Below, in pieces: positions 45,301 through 55,490 of a stretch of 64,000 nt of DNA. The number at the start of each line of letters is the position of its first letter. Within the stretch, counting starts at the first letter, position 1. The notes under the pieces are model-generated. The model saw nothing but the letters and a program-made list of their open reading frames with translations. It had not been told where the DNA came from and ran no database searches. The position numbers and the translations under genes are program-made. Source of the DNA: Paracentrotus lividus. Lineage: Eukaryota > Echinodermata > Echinoidea > Camarodonta > Echinidae. The stretch is from assembly GCA_940671915.1 (NCBI GenBank), contig CALNVZ010000641.1, forward strand, positions 8,810,658-8,874,657, given 5' to 3'.

Positions 45301-48300
45301 ATGCCCAACAACAGTATACCCCTCGAATGGGACACCCCCAGCAGCAAAATACCCCTCGATTTGGACACCTACAGCAACGACACACCCCTACGGTGGGACA
45401 AGCCCAGAGACAAGACCCTCAAATGAATAGACCTCACCCCAATCACAGACAGTCTACTCCTGGACTGCCCGCAAGGCCCGTCTTGACACCCCGGGTGGCA
45501 CAACTCTGCAAGGGATCTGGACCCAGTCCTGGAGCAGGTGCGGTCCATGGCGGTGCCAGAAAGTTTCCCGGACCAGCAGGGATGCTTCCCAAATTGGTGG
45601 GTATTTTTCTGTCTTCCTCGCCTCGCCCCTTTTCAGTGATGTTTTATGTGTGTGCTTATTCATGAGATGAATCTTACTGCGTAACAAAGAACCAAGAATT
45701 ATTTAAAGCAAATCATGAGCCTTGGTTCACATTGGAAGAGTATATCAAGTAAAACTAGCTAATTGTTTATATTTTGCATCAAGATGATTTCAGAATCAAT
45801 TTTAAAAATTGATTCTGAAATCATCATCTTGATGCAAAATATAAACAAGCTTTACATTAAAAAAAAAAAAAAAAAAAAAAATTGATGGAAGCCCGGTCTT
45901 ATTGAAAAACTACAACTCTCCTCTGCAAAAGAAGAGGAACATGTGTGTTGTCCTGCCTACTTTCATTTTTGTATTGTTCTTAGGTCATTACTAAGTTCCT
46001 ATGTTTTTGCACCCAAAACAACTTCATTATAGCTTGTGAAAGTTTTCTTTGATTTTCTATATTTTATAACATTACCTTTAAAGTTTGTACATTATTATGT
46101 ATTTTGTCCTTCTCTCAGTCTCCCGGTCAGAAGCTAAAAGATGCCGCTGCTGCTCTCAAGAAAAAAGTAGAAGAAGAAGTACTCTCACAGGATGTAGAGG
46201 TAAGCAGTTATCATTTGCTCTTTCAGCAATTACTCTGCTATAAAAACCCTTGCCTAACCCTAAACCCTACATAAAACCATATTGCAATGCTAACACTACC
46301 GGTAACCTTATAAAGGCGACATAAAGCCTGGATGTCATGTCCCCCATTTTCATCACTGTGCAAACTTAAGTTTTATTTGTTCGTTTGTTTGTTTTTTTTT
46401 TTTTTTGGGGGGGGGTCTATTTCAAGTACATTGTGTTTCACAGTTGGTTGACAAAACCTTTTCTTTTAGAGGGATTTAAGCAATTATCACTGGAGCAAAT
46501 ATCATGTATCCCCCTAAGAAGCCAATTTGTTTCAATCATATTTTATACTGGTATCATCTGCCTTTCAGGAGTCCAGTGAGGAAGTTGCTGACGTGGGAGA
46601 CTTTGAACATGGAGCCTGGTACAGGATGAAAACTGAACTCGGCATCAAAGATCGGGATCCGAATTCAATCCTTCAACAGAACAATATAGCTCTTGTTATT
46701 AGAAAGGTATGAATATAGCACTGCTTCAGAGCACAAAGGTGTTTTGCGGTCCTCATATTATTTGTCACAGAACTAATGCCAACAGGCTCTCCGTAGAATT
46801 TGAATGTGATGCCAACGACCTGGTACAGGATGAAAACTGAACTCGGCATCAAAGATCAGGATCCGAATTCAATCCTTCATCAGAACAATATAGCTCTTGT
46901 TATTAGGAAGGTATGAATATTGTACTGCTTTAGAGCAAGAAAGTGTTTTAAGTTCCTTACAAGTATGATTTGTCACAGAAGGTACAATGTAGATGTACTT
47001 TGTGCTGTGTATAGATTTGTGTTACGGTGCCTGCCACCTGGTTCACGATGAAAACTGAACTCGGCATCAAAGATCGAGATCTGACTTCAATCCTTCAACA
47101 GAACAATATAGCTCTTGTTATTAGAAAGATATGAATATAGTACTGCTTTCTAAAAAAGTGTTTTAAGTTCCTTGTATGATTTGTCACAGAAGGTACAATG
47201 TAGATGTACTTTGTGCTGTGTATAGATTTGTGTTACGGTGCCTGCCACCTGGTTCACGATGAAAACTGAACCCGGCATCAAAGATCGGGATCCGAATTCA
47301 ATCCTTTAACAGAACAATATAGCCCTTGTTATTAGGAAGGTATGGATATATCACTGCTTTAGAGCAAGAAAGTGTTTTAAGTTCCTCGTATGATTTGTCA
47401 CAGAAGGTACAATGTAGATGTACTCAGAGCTACCAAGTCTCACGCATTTTGCGTGATCCTCATGCATGTTGGGTCCATCTTACGCAGAACACCCTCTTTC
47501 TCCCGCAAAATAGAAAAAAGTAGCATCATTATAGATTTTTACCATTTTTTGGCCTGAAAACCCTAACAATTGGCAGTTTTGTCTCGCATCAAACCCTGCG
47601 AGTGCGCTGTTTTCATGCAGGCGATCATTATATGCAAGATAGCTTACATGTGTAGCGTGCACGGGCCTTCTTCGTGTACAAATAACTACTGCGCGCGAAC
47701 ATATGGTAACGCGCGCCGCACGCGCACTGCTTCCAAACATGATGCTAATGATCTCACACAATATTTTTTTTGAACTTGGCATCTCTGATGTACTTCGTGC
47801 TATCCATAGATTTGTATTATGGTACCTGCCATGTGGTTCGGAACGAAAACTCTAGAACTTGGTATCAAAGATTGGGACCTACATTCAATCCTTCAACAGC
47901 AGTAGTGGATTGAGCATCAACTCTTATAAAGTATTGTATTGGCCCATGCACAAGCATAGCAGACTCATCATTGTCCTTAGACAATTTGGCCGATAAAATG
48001 CTTTGTCAAATCAGTGCCTGAACAAATGTATGTTTTTGTAGCCATTGTGATTAGAAAGGTAGAAATTTTCTAAACATTTGAATATAATTTTTTTACTCAA
48101 AATCTCTATTTTAAAATGAGTATAATCTACACTGTATGTGAATTTAATACCACTTGCGGGAAGCTACTCTCCTCAAATTTCAGCGAAAGGATCTGACAAC
48201 CAGTATCCGGTACTCCTTTGCACCTCAAAATCATTTTTACCTTAAATGTACAATGATCTTGGGCTGGAAGTATAGCCAACTTATTTGCCGCTAGTAAAGT

Positions 48301-51300
48301 ATGATCTTATTCAACATAAAAATGATGATGATAAATTACTCCTTGCCTCACCAATTTAGATATTTTAATGATTACGGAATTAGATATAAAGTATTAGAGT
48401 GTTCTTTGCTTTTCTGCTTGTGTTATATTTTCATAACATTTTAATGAAAAAATAATACCTGACATCACTAAAGGAAGTCAGTTTTGTAACCAAGCACTTC
48501 AGTTTTTCTCACTTCATTTAAAGTTTTCAAAAGGGAACGTGAACAATACCTGAAGTTCCAATCATTCTAGGTACAGTTCATGCTTTCCAACCATATCTAA
48601 ATCAACATGAGAGGGCGCTGTATTTTAAAACGGCACTGAAATTACTTAACCTTGTGACCAGTCTTCTATGGTGCAAATGTATAATTATACAACATTTGGT
48701 TGTAAAATTGTTAAACTTTTATTTTGTATCTTTTCCAGGCTAGCTTGAAGCAGTTAACCAAGAACAAAGTAAGCCATCTGTGTGTGATGATCAAGACTAT
48801 ATCTCTGAACAGCAGTGATGCCAGTGTGAGCTTATGTGATCCTAGCGGGGAGATGCATGGTACCGTTCATCGCAGGCTGATTGAGGAGTACCAGGGAGAC
48901 CTTAGACCTGGATCTGTTCTAGTCTTAAGACAGGTTAGTCCAGGAATGTTGGTTCTGTTATGCTCCAGAAGCTTATCTGTGTAAAGGAGTATAATCTGTA
49001 ATAATATTTAATCAACAATTGATACAAATTAGAGAAATATGGTTGTACTTCCATCAGAGGATTGAAGGGTACCAGTGACACCTTAGACCAGGATCTTTTC
49101 TAGTCCTAAGACAGATTAGTCCAGGAATGTTAGTTCTCTGATGAACCAGGGGCCTGTTTTTCGAAACTGTCATAAGTCTTAAGTTCTAGGGCAGCCCATA
49201 ATTAATATTCAATCAACAACTTGAATAAAAATTGAGGAAGAATATCAGAAATAATTATACTTTGGAAACTTGTTATAAAGAGGTCTGATTTAACAAGATT
49301 TTATATAAGAATGTAAATGTAATATTCCTAGTCCCACCTCTTTGTGTTATTTTGTTTTACCCTAGTAAAAAGAAATACCTGGTATAACAAGGTAATTTCC
49401 ACATTCCTAAGGACCTCGATAAAACAAGTTTCCACCTAACTGGCAAAAACCCGTTACTTAAAGCCCAAGTATAGTTGTGGTAGAGAAAATTGCATTTTTC
49501 TAAAACTTACTCAACTAGTTCTCATATTGTGCCAATGACATATCAATACATGACAAGCGATATAACCATGTATCATGCATGTCTTTCCATGATATGTTAT
49601 AGTTAGCATAAAGATGGGGAGATGTTCATCAAAATGAGACCATACATGTACTTCCTTCACTCTCACCACAGAGCTCTGGGCATGCCACACCACTGCTGAC
49701 TGGTATGGCGTGTGTGCATTCTGTGTGTATCAATAGCATATAATTTGCACACAAACCACTGCTCGTTGCACTCTCTCCAGTGTCATCCTGTTTAGGCATG
49801 GCCACTCAAACAGATCGATTTACACAGTTTTGTTGCTAAATTCAGGTCTTAGAGTGGATTTTATAACAAATCATTTTGTACAGAGAGGTTATTTGAGGTA
49901 TTAATTCATATTATTCTACTATGGAAGTAAAACAAAAAATATATTCTCCCAAAACTATACATGAGCTTTAATGGTGAACAGTATCAGTACATGTATGTAC
50001 ATGCGCAGTAGTGTATTGTACATGTTGTGCCATATACCAGATGTTCTAATATTTTTGGCTACTACCGTACATGTGGATTGATTTTCCCTAAATCTCCTCC
50101 ATCATATCTTTGTGCTCTTACGTTTAGGTTGGTGTCCTGAGCCCATCACAGCGCAACCATTACCTTAACATCACGCCCAGCAATCTCATCAGAGTGTTTG
50201 CAGGAGAGAGCACCAGCAGGCCGGGAAGCCAGAAGACACCCAAGAGATCCAGGAAGCGATCAGGAAAGACACCATCGCGGAGGAAACACTCGTCTGGGAA
50301 AGCATCCCCGGAAAGCAGAGCAGAGCCATCTGCCTTGGATGAAAGTCCAGGTGCTCGTAGGAGATGTGCAGATGATGAGGGATTGGGGTTGGGTGATGCA
50401 CCAGTTACCATGGATACTGATAATTATATAGAGGATGATGATGCAGGGATCTGGGAGGAGATGCTGGATGATGATGAGGAGGATTTGCTGATGCAGGACT
50501 CTCAAGTTGGAGAAGAAAATACATCATTGAAACTAAACAGTGGGGAAGAGAAGGAAATTGCGGACAGAAATGCGATGCATCCTCAAAACTCTCTGACTCG
50601 ACAACCACCGTCAAACTCATCTGTCACCACCATCTCATCTTCCACTTCATCATCTGGGGTGTTGCCCCTAGCAACCAAAAGATTGCATCCCGTTCCATCC
50701 AAGCCCACTCCAAGCACACTAAGCAACCTTGAGGAGACGAAGAGACCGTGCTTGAGGGACATCTCTGGCTTAGGGTCCAACGCAGGAGGAGGGAACCAGA
50801 TGAGTGGATCAACCAAGGTTCAGAAGCCTGCCCTCAACAGCTGCAGAGAAGGTGAGGGGATAATTGAATATTGTTATAGTATGAATCATCAATCTAGTCA
50901 AGGGTTAGAAGCCTCGTGAGATGATCCATATTATCATTATAATAGTCTTCTTTCTTGGGTCACTACATCATAAACATGTACTGTATAAGTGGTTATTTTG
51001 GCGAATTTCATGAGTCAGTCATCGCGAATATTTCCACTTCAATACAAAGCTAATTATAGTAATGAAACAATCACCAAAATCGCGAAATTTTGCTTTCGCG
51101 AAATTCCCCAACTAGTACAAAATCGCGAATATATCTACGCAAAAATATTGGCTTATACGGTATATTATGTTACACCAGTCCACTCTTGGACACAGGACTT
51201 TGCTCTGGGGTTAAACCCTTACAGGTCTTCAAAGGGTACAAGGTTCAATTAGGTGGGAGCATACCAGCAGGTTTTCCATGGTAAAGATACAGTACCACCT

Positions 51301-51924
51301 GAGATCAACGTCACAGTTGATTGCAATCAAATGACATCATCTCCATTCACTTTGTGTACAACTGCACTAAATCGATTGCAATCAGCTGTGACGTTGATCT
51401 TTATATCAATGAAATACAGTGTACTTCTGTTAAAACAAGGTGTTTGGGATCAAGCTAATTACCCTGTTGTACTGAAGATACATACTTTCAAGTACACATC
51501 TTTTTTAAATGGGGGCTGGAAGGGTGGCCTAGTAAAAGCAAAATCTTGTTGTGTTCCTGCTCATAATAATGCAAGTACACTGTATATGTAACAAAAAATA
51601 GTTTTTGAATTTGCACATCTAAATGCAAAAAAAAACAAAACAACCCAAAACCCATTTAATTTGTACCCATTTTAATGTTTCAAATGTAAGCTTGTGTCTT
51701 GCATAAAAATGTGTTTTTACACGGTGGGAATTGGAATATTGCAATTCAGTCCAGTGATTTATCCACTCAACCATTATACCTCTACATGTATTTTATCCTA
51801 AGGTTTGTTTCTTTCGTTTGCCTGAAATTACATTATTTTCTTCTTTTGTTTTTGATCCACAGAAATCATTGATGATCTTCTTGATGGGCTTGAAATGAAC
51901 TGTTCGATGACTTTTGAGATTTAA
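40900..51924 (+). CDS. HROB: HROB (homologous recombination factor with OB-fold; C17orf53/MCM8IP)
   Basis: HROB binds and activates the MCM8-MCM9 helicase in recombination and crosslink repair. Exons: 40900-40905 (candidate, ATG GAG), 43384-43440, 43935-45596, 46119-46199, 46569-46706, 48739-48933, 50128-50851, 51863-51924. Splice phases agree throughout and give 974 codons against about 650 in human; the extra length is in exon 3. The N-terminus HLFQVDEDDIFNND, then SFLEELEVVE, recalls the short acidic start of vertebrate HROB. Exon 3 is disordered, with an 11-residue GHAQQQYTPRM-type repeat at residues ~435-515, and KFPGPAGMLP near 566. The conserved block runs GAWYRMKTELGIKDRDP, VIRKASLKQLTKNKV, MIKTI, DPSGEMHGTVHR, LRPGSVLVLRQVGV, RNHYLNITPSNL: the OB-fold domain. 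A basic stretch, an acidic stretch and the end IIDDLLDGLE follow, like the human C-terminus. The first exon is the weakest part; all others have clear AG/GT borders. Confidence 0.9.
45765..45846. repeat. 82 bp near-perfect palindrome in HROB intron 3, followed by poly-A
   Basis: gtttatattttgcatcaaga, then tgatttcagaatcaattttt, is mirrored by aaaattgattctgaaatca and tcttgatgcaaaatataaac. The arms differ by a small indel and there is essentially no loop. An A run lies at 45859-45880. Confidence 0.85.
46815..47340 (+). repeat. Three exon echoes of the HROB WYRMKTELGIKD exon
   Basis: Copies of the 3' two thirds of exon 46569-46706 with donor and adjoining intron: 46820-46911, 47038-47131 and 47248-47339. 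Each reads ctggt.ca.gatgaaaactga, then cggcatcaaagatc, attcaatcctt, gaacaatatagc and gttatta, followed by gtatga (degraded to atatga in the second). Each is followed by the same intron words (actgctt, gtgttttaagttcc, gatttgtcacagaa). The 5' third of the exon and its acceptor are absent, so they are unlikely to be spliced. Confidence 0.85.
47425..47786. mobile_element. hAT-like MITE inserted in the exon-echo array
   Basis: Ends CAGAGCTACCAAGT on the left and, inverted, CAGAGATGCCAAGT on the right, matching the CAGNG start typical of hAT elements. The host sequence GATGTACT flanks the left side (47417-47424) and recurs at the right border (47787-47794), giving a 7-8 bp target duplication. It splits the intron unit between echo copies. 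Confidence 0.75.
47787..47905 (+). repeat. Fourth, most decayed echo of the HROB WYRMK exon
   Basis: Continues the intron unit after the hAT insertion (atgtacttcgtgctatccat, agatttgtattatgg), then ccatgtggttcggaacgaaa, acttggtatcaaagattggg and attcaatccttcaacag. The end of the exon and the donor are lost. Confidence 0.75.
49055..49145 (+). repeat. Echo of the HROB OB-fold exon 3' end and donor
   Basis: gattgaagggtaccagtgac, ccttagaccaggatcttt, ctagtcctaagacag and attagtccaggaatgttagt parallel 48880-48963 of the real exon and the start of its intron. The donor GT has become AT. Confidence 0.8.
50985..51170. mobile_element. CGCGAAATTTT-rich element in HROB intron 7 (copy at 52622-52770)
   Basis: gtataagtggttattttggc at the left and aatattggcttatacggtat at the right are inverted ends. 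Inside, cgcgaa words recur. The ctgtataagccaatatattt block at 52622 belongs to the same family in opposite orientation. Confidence 0.5.
51303..51403. repeat. Hairpin with GATCAACGTCACAG arms
   Basis: gatcaacgtcacagttgatt, gcaatcaa on the left and gattgcaatcagctgtgacg, ttgatc on the right are inverted. A small foldback or MITE inside HROB intron 7. Confidence 0.65.
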
Positions 51925-52299
51925 TGGAATAGTAAACCACACATCATACTAAGAAGAATGATCCAGCTGAAACGTCAGCATGAAGAGGACTCTTTTCTGA
52001 TGTTAATTACCATGTTTCTCCCCCCCCCCCCTCCCCACACATCTGCGTCGGCCACAATGGACCAGTTTACCAAGTTATGTAATATATACATGTATCTTTC
52101 CTGGTGACATAGTTACTAGGTATTCAAACAACCTGTATAAAAAAATGAACTACAATACATGGAATCCAGTTTGCATACATTAGTTGTTGCTATGTCAGGC
52201 AAGTCTCGGGCAAGCTTTCAGGTTGTCATGATCAACCTTTGTATAAAAAATATGCATAAAATTTGAATATGTTAGTAAACGGGTCTAATGTACTGATGA

Positions 52300-52440
52300 T
52301 GTACAATGTAGAAGTGAATAATGAACTATTTGATGACTTATGAGAATAAATGGAGCATTGATTACACATCACCAAGAAGATAGATTGAGATAAAGCCTTA
52401 GCAGGAAGACGACATGACTGTGATGTCAATGTCCTTTACT
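52300..52440 (+). repeat. Echo of the HROB last exon
   Basis: tgaactatttgatgacttat, gagaataaatggagcattga, acacatcaccaagaaga, agcaggaagacgacatgac and tgatgtcaatgtccttta follow the order of 51896-52010 (tgaactgttcgatgactttt, gagatttaatggaatag, acacatcatactaagaaga, ...). The frame is lost. An AATAAA at 52345 lies within it. Confidence 0.7.
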
Positions 52441-54235
52441 TTTCGAGAATCCATTTTTATGCTTATTTTACTGAGAGGACACCTGTTTATATGAAAATAT
52501 CATTAATAATATTGGAATTTTTGGGTGTATTTATGATATTTACGGAGGTTAGCAACTGCTGATGCATATCATTGTTCAGCGTAAACTTTATTCTTGATGA
52601 TGGATCAGCAGTAATTGGAGCACTGTATAAGCCAATATATTTTTACTTATTTGGGAAATTTGCAAGGGGCGAAATTTCAAATGGCCTTATATTGAAGTGA
52701 AATTTTTTAAGATGACCAACTCGATAAATTCATGAAAATAAGACCCCCGCAAAATATATGCCTCATACAGCATATGAACTCAGCTGAGTTAGGTTTGTGA
52801 CCTAGTTTCTATGAATATCTTACAGTCTATTAGAGAGATAATATTTGAACAAAACACTATACAGACAATCATGAGCTAACCCAAATTGTTTCGAAAGTAT
52901 CCTTTTGTGGTTATTTACCTAAAATCAGGAAGCTTAAACACCTGTGAAAATTAGAGGTATTGTGTTTTGTCTGCTTTAATGTGTATTTACTCCCAGCATG
53001 ATATACTGAATGAATAAGCACATATTGAGTGTTAGCAAGATATAATTAAGAAAAGATTATAAATTGTAATTATTTTGCAGGAGAGCAATTCCATGGTAAT
53101 GTCATTTGCCAGGCTTTTTTTATTTACATTATTTGCTTGCAGTATTTAAATGGAAATATTGTAGCTTCTAATAAATATATATATTTACGAGAAGCCCCAA
53201 ATACTTTCATAAGCTATGATGCAAAAAAATATGAATATCCCTGGTTGCTGATTGTACTGTGGAATATGCCCATGGTAAAGAATTTACAATGTACATTATA
53301 TGCACTCACTGTGCTCCTATAACAAATACAGTCCACTCCCGTTAAAATGAGGGCTTGGGACCCAGCCAACAAACTTGTTATGATGAATTCTTATTATATC
53401 GAGTGAATATATTGGAGAATGACCTCATTATATGGAATCTTGTACCTGTGCTTGTCATAATGAGAGTGGACTGTATATAGGCCTACAGCTCTCTTTATAT
53501 AGACATTGTCTTTCTTTAGTGTATGTCTTAACAGTATTAGCTGATTATGTACACACATGTGTAAAGTCAAACTTTCCTATTTTGCCAAACCATAAGTTAT
53601 TCTTGCCAAATATGTTAACAAAATTGTGCACATGTATATATGCCTTTAGAATAAAGGAAAGGGGACTAACAAGAGAAGAAAATGCCTTTATTATTTTTCC
53701 AAAATGTAATATTTTTTTTCAAATCAGTATCTTTTGCGAAAATATGTATCACATTCCCCCATATATGCGACACTGTTGTAATTGTGGGGACAAATTTTAT
53801 TTAGAAATAATTATGACAGTTCTCTGTTTTGTAAAGAGAAAAAGATCATTTTGTCCCTATAACATGTACCTCTGATTAGGACAGGTATAATTATACAGTA
53901 CCCTCCAATTAAAGCAAGGTCATTGGAACCATAACAATAAGCACCATGACCATCTTCGGACGGTGTGTGCACTCTATTAATTTTCACTATTATTATTTTT
54001 ATTATTATTACTTTTTTATAACAAAATCTTGTTGTATGGAACACACAGACAAATGTGTACATGTTTGAAATTGAATTGAGGATTGCTTCAGGTAATGGGA
54101 GTAGACTGTATGATCATTATATGTGTAGTGAATCGCGTAGGGGTTGACCCCTGGGGTTGACAGGTACATGTACTTTAAATTCCTAATTGGTCTACTCACA
54201 GCCAGTCATTTCTTCTGTTGTTTATCTATCATTTG

Positions 54236-54342
54236 CACTGGCGTAAATCCATTCTATTCATCAGGGGGGGGGGGGATGGCGCTTTGTATTATTATGCAAT
54301 ATCCCCCTGATGAAAAGCATTCTTTACGGATTTACGCCAGTG
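54236..54342. mobile_element. 107 bp MITE with CACTGGCGTAAATCC ends
   Basis: CACTGGCGTAAATCC plus ttcatcaggggg on the left, mirrored by ccccctgatgaa and GGATTTACGCCAGTG on the right. A compact hairpin with no coding. Confidence 0.75.
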
Positions 54343-55490
54343 ACCATTTGGTCAAACTAATGAACATTGAGGCTTAAATTCGTCTGATGTTCATTGCTGC
54401 TGATAAGGCATATTCGTTAGACCAAATGAAAAAATAAAAAAATAATCGTCTTCCATATGCATATTGCAAATAGGCCTAAACTGTGAACCAAGTGAGAGTA
54501 CACCAAGTACAAGTATGTATTAGACATAATGGTTGATGATGAAATTGGAGCTATCATTATTGTGCTAATGTTCTGCATGTATTACAGTTGCAAAGGAAAT
54601 TGCAATATGCAAACTTCCGAGCTAAACTATTTCCAAATGAAGTTAAGACTTATCGACGTCCACTCTTTGTATGATAATATTATGTTAAAAATCATTTCAT
54701 GTAAATTGTACCAGTACAATGTTTTGAAGATAATGATTAAATGAAATAACAAAATACAATGTGTCTGGTTTCTACTTTTTGTCCCAATTTGCTTTACTTG
54801 ATTTTTATTTGCTGTAAAAAGGAGAATTGCAACTCATATTCTGAATTTTAATTGTTTATAATTTCAAATTCTGTTATAACGAGGTGCTCAGGACCCAGTC
54901 AATTACCTTGTTACATTGAAAACTTGGAATAGCCTACACAATGTACTAACTGAAAGCAAATTAAGGCACATAGACACAAGTCATGTGTACATGTTTAAAA
55001 TTGGTACTGAGAAAATCACATTGAAACAATCAATGTTTGTTTCGTCCATGCTCGTTATAACAAACACGAGAGAAACATTATAAGAGAAGGTTGGACGAAA
55101 AGCTGATATGGGGGGGAAAAATCACTTTGAAGGACATCTGACAAAGTATCAAAACGTTAAAAGATCATTGGAATTTATGTCACCTGTGATATGTACCCCC
55201 ATGATTTAAAATAATGTCTTAACTGTAAAGTAGACTCTGGACTACTTCCCCTTTAATTCATTGAATTTTTAAGGAAATATTACATATAGGTCCATGTTTG
55301 TTCCATATTTTGGATGTCAAATTAGAAATAAGACAAACAAAACATGAAATGATATCTAATCAAATAGGTTGGTTAAGCGCCATCTACGGTCGACAATTTA
55401 TAGTGTAGATGTGAAATTTCTGATTTTGGCGTTTCCGTACGAAACAACGACGAACTAACTACTGAAATTTGACGCAGAAAATCTTTCAAC

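Larger units (their letters stand above)
51925..55490. other. HROB 3' region and HROB-CIR1 intergenic DNA
   Basis: Contains the HROB 3' UTR start, an echo of the last exon (52300-52440), repeat fragments with a recurring phrase such as gtccactcccgttaaaatga or tgttataacgaggtgctcag (53330, 53400, 54870, 55050), a MITE at 54236-54342, and otherwise AT-rich DNA. Open frames up to 147 aa here are Ile/Lys/Asn/Tyr-rich and resemble nothing known. Confidence 0.6.

Noticed and set aside
44899-45426. 175-codon frame overlapping the HROB large exon
   Set aside because: A second-frame shadow of the 33 bp repeat; the HROB frame has conserved sequence and fits the splice phases.
53432-53875. 147-codon frame after HROB
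   Set aside because: AT-rich composition, no known domain, overlaps repeat fragments; most likely chance.
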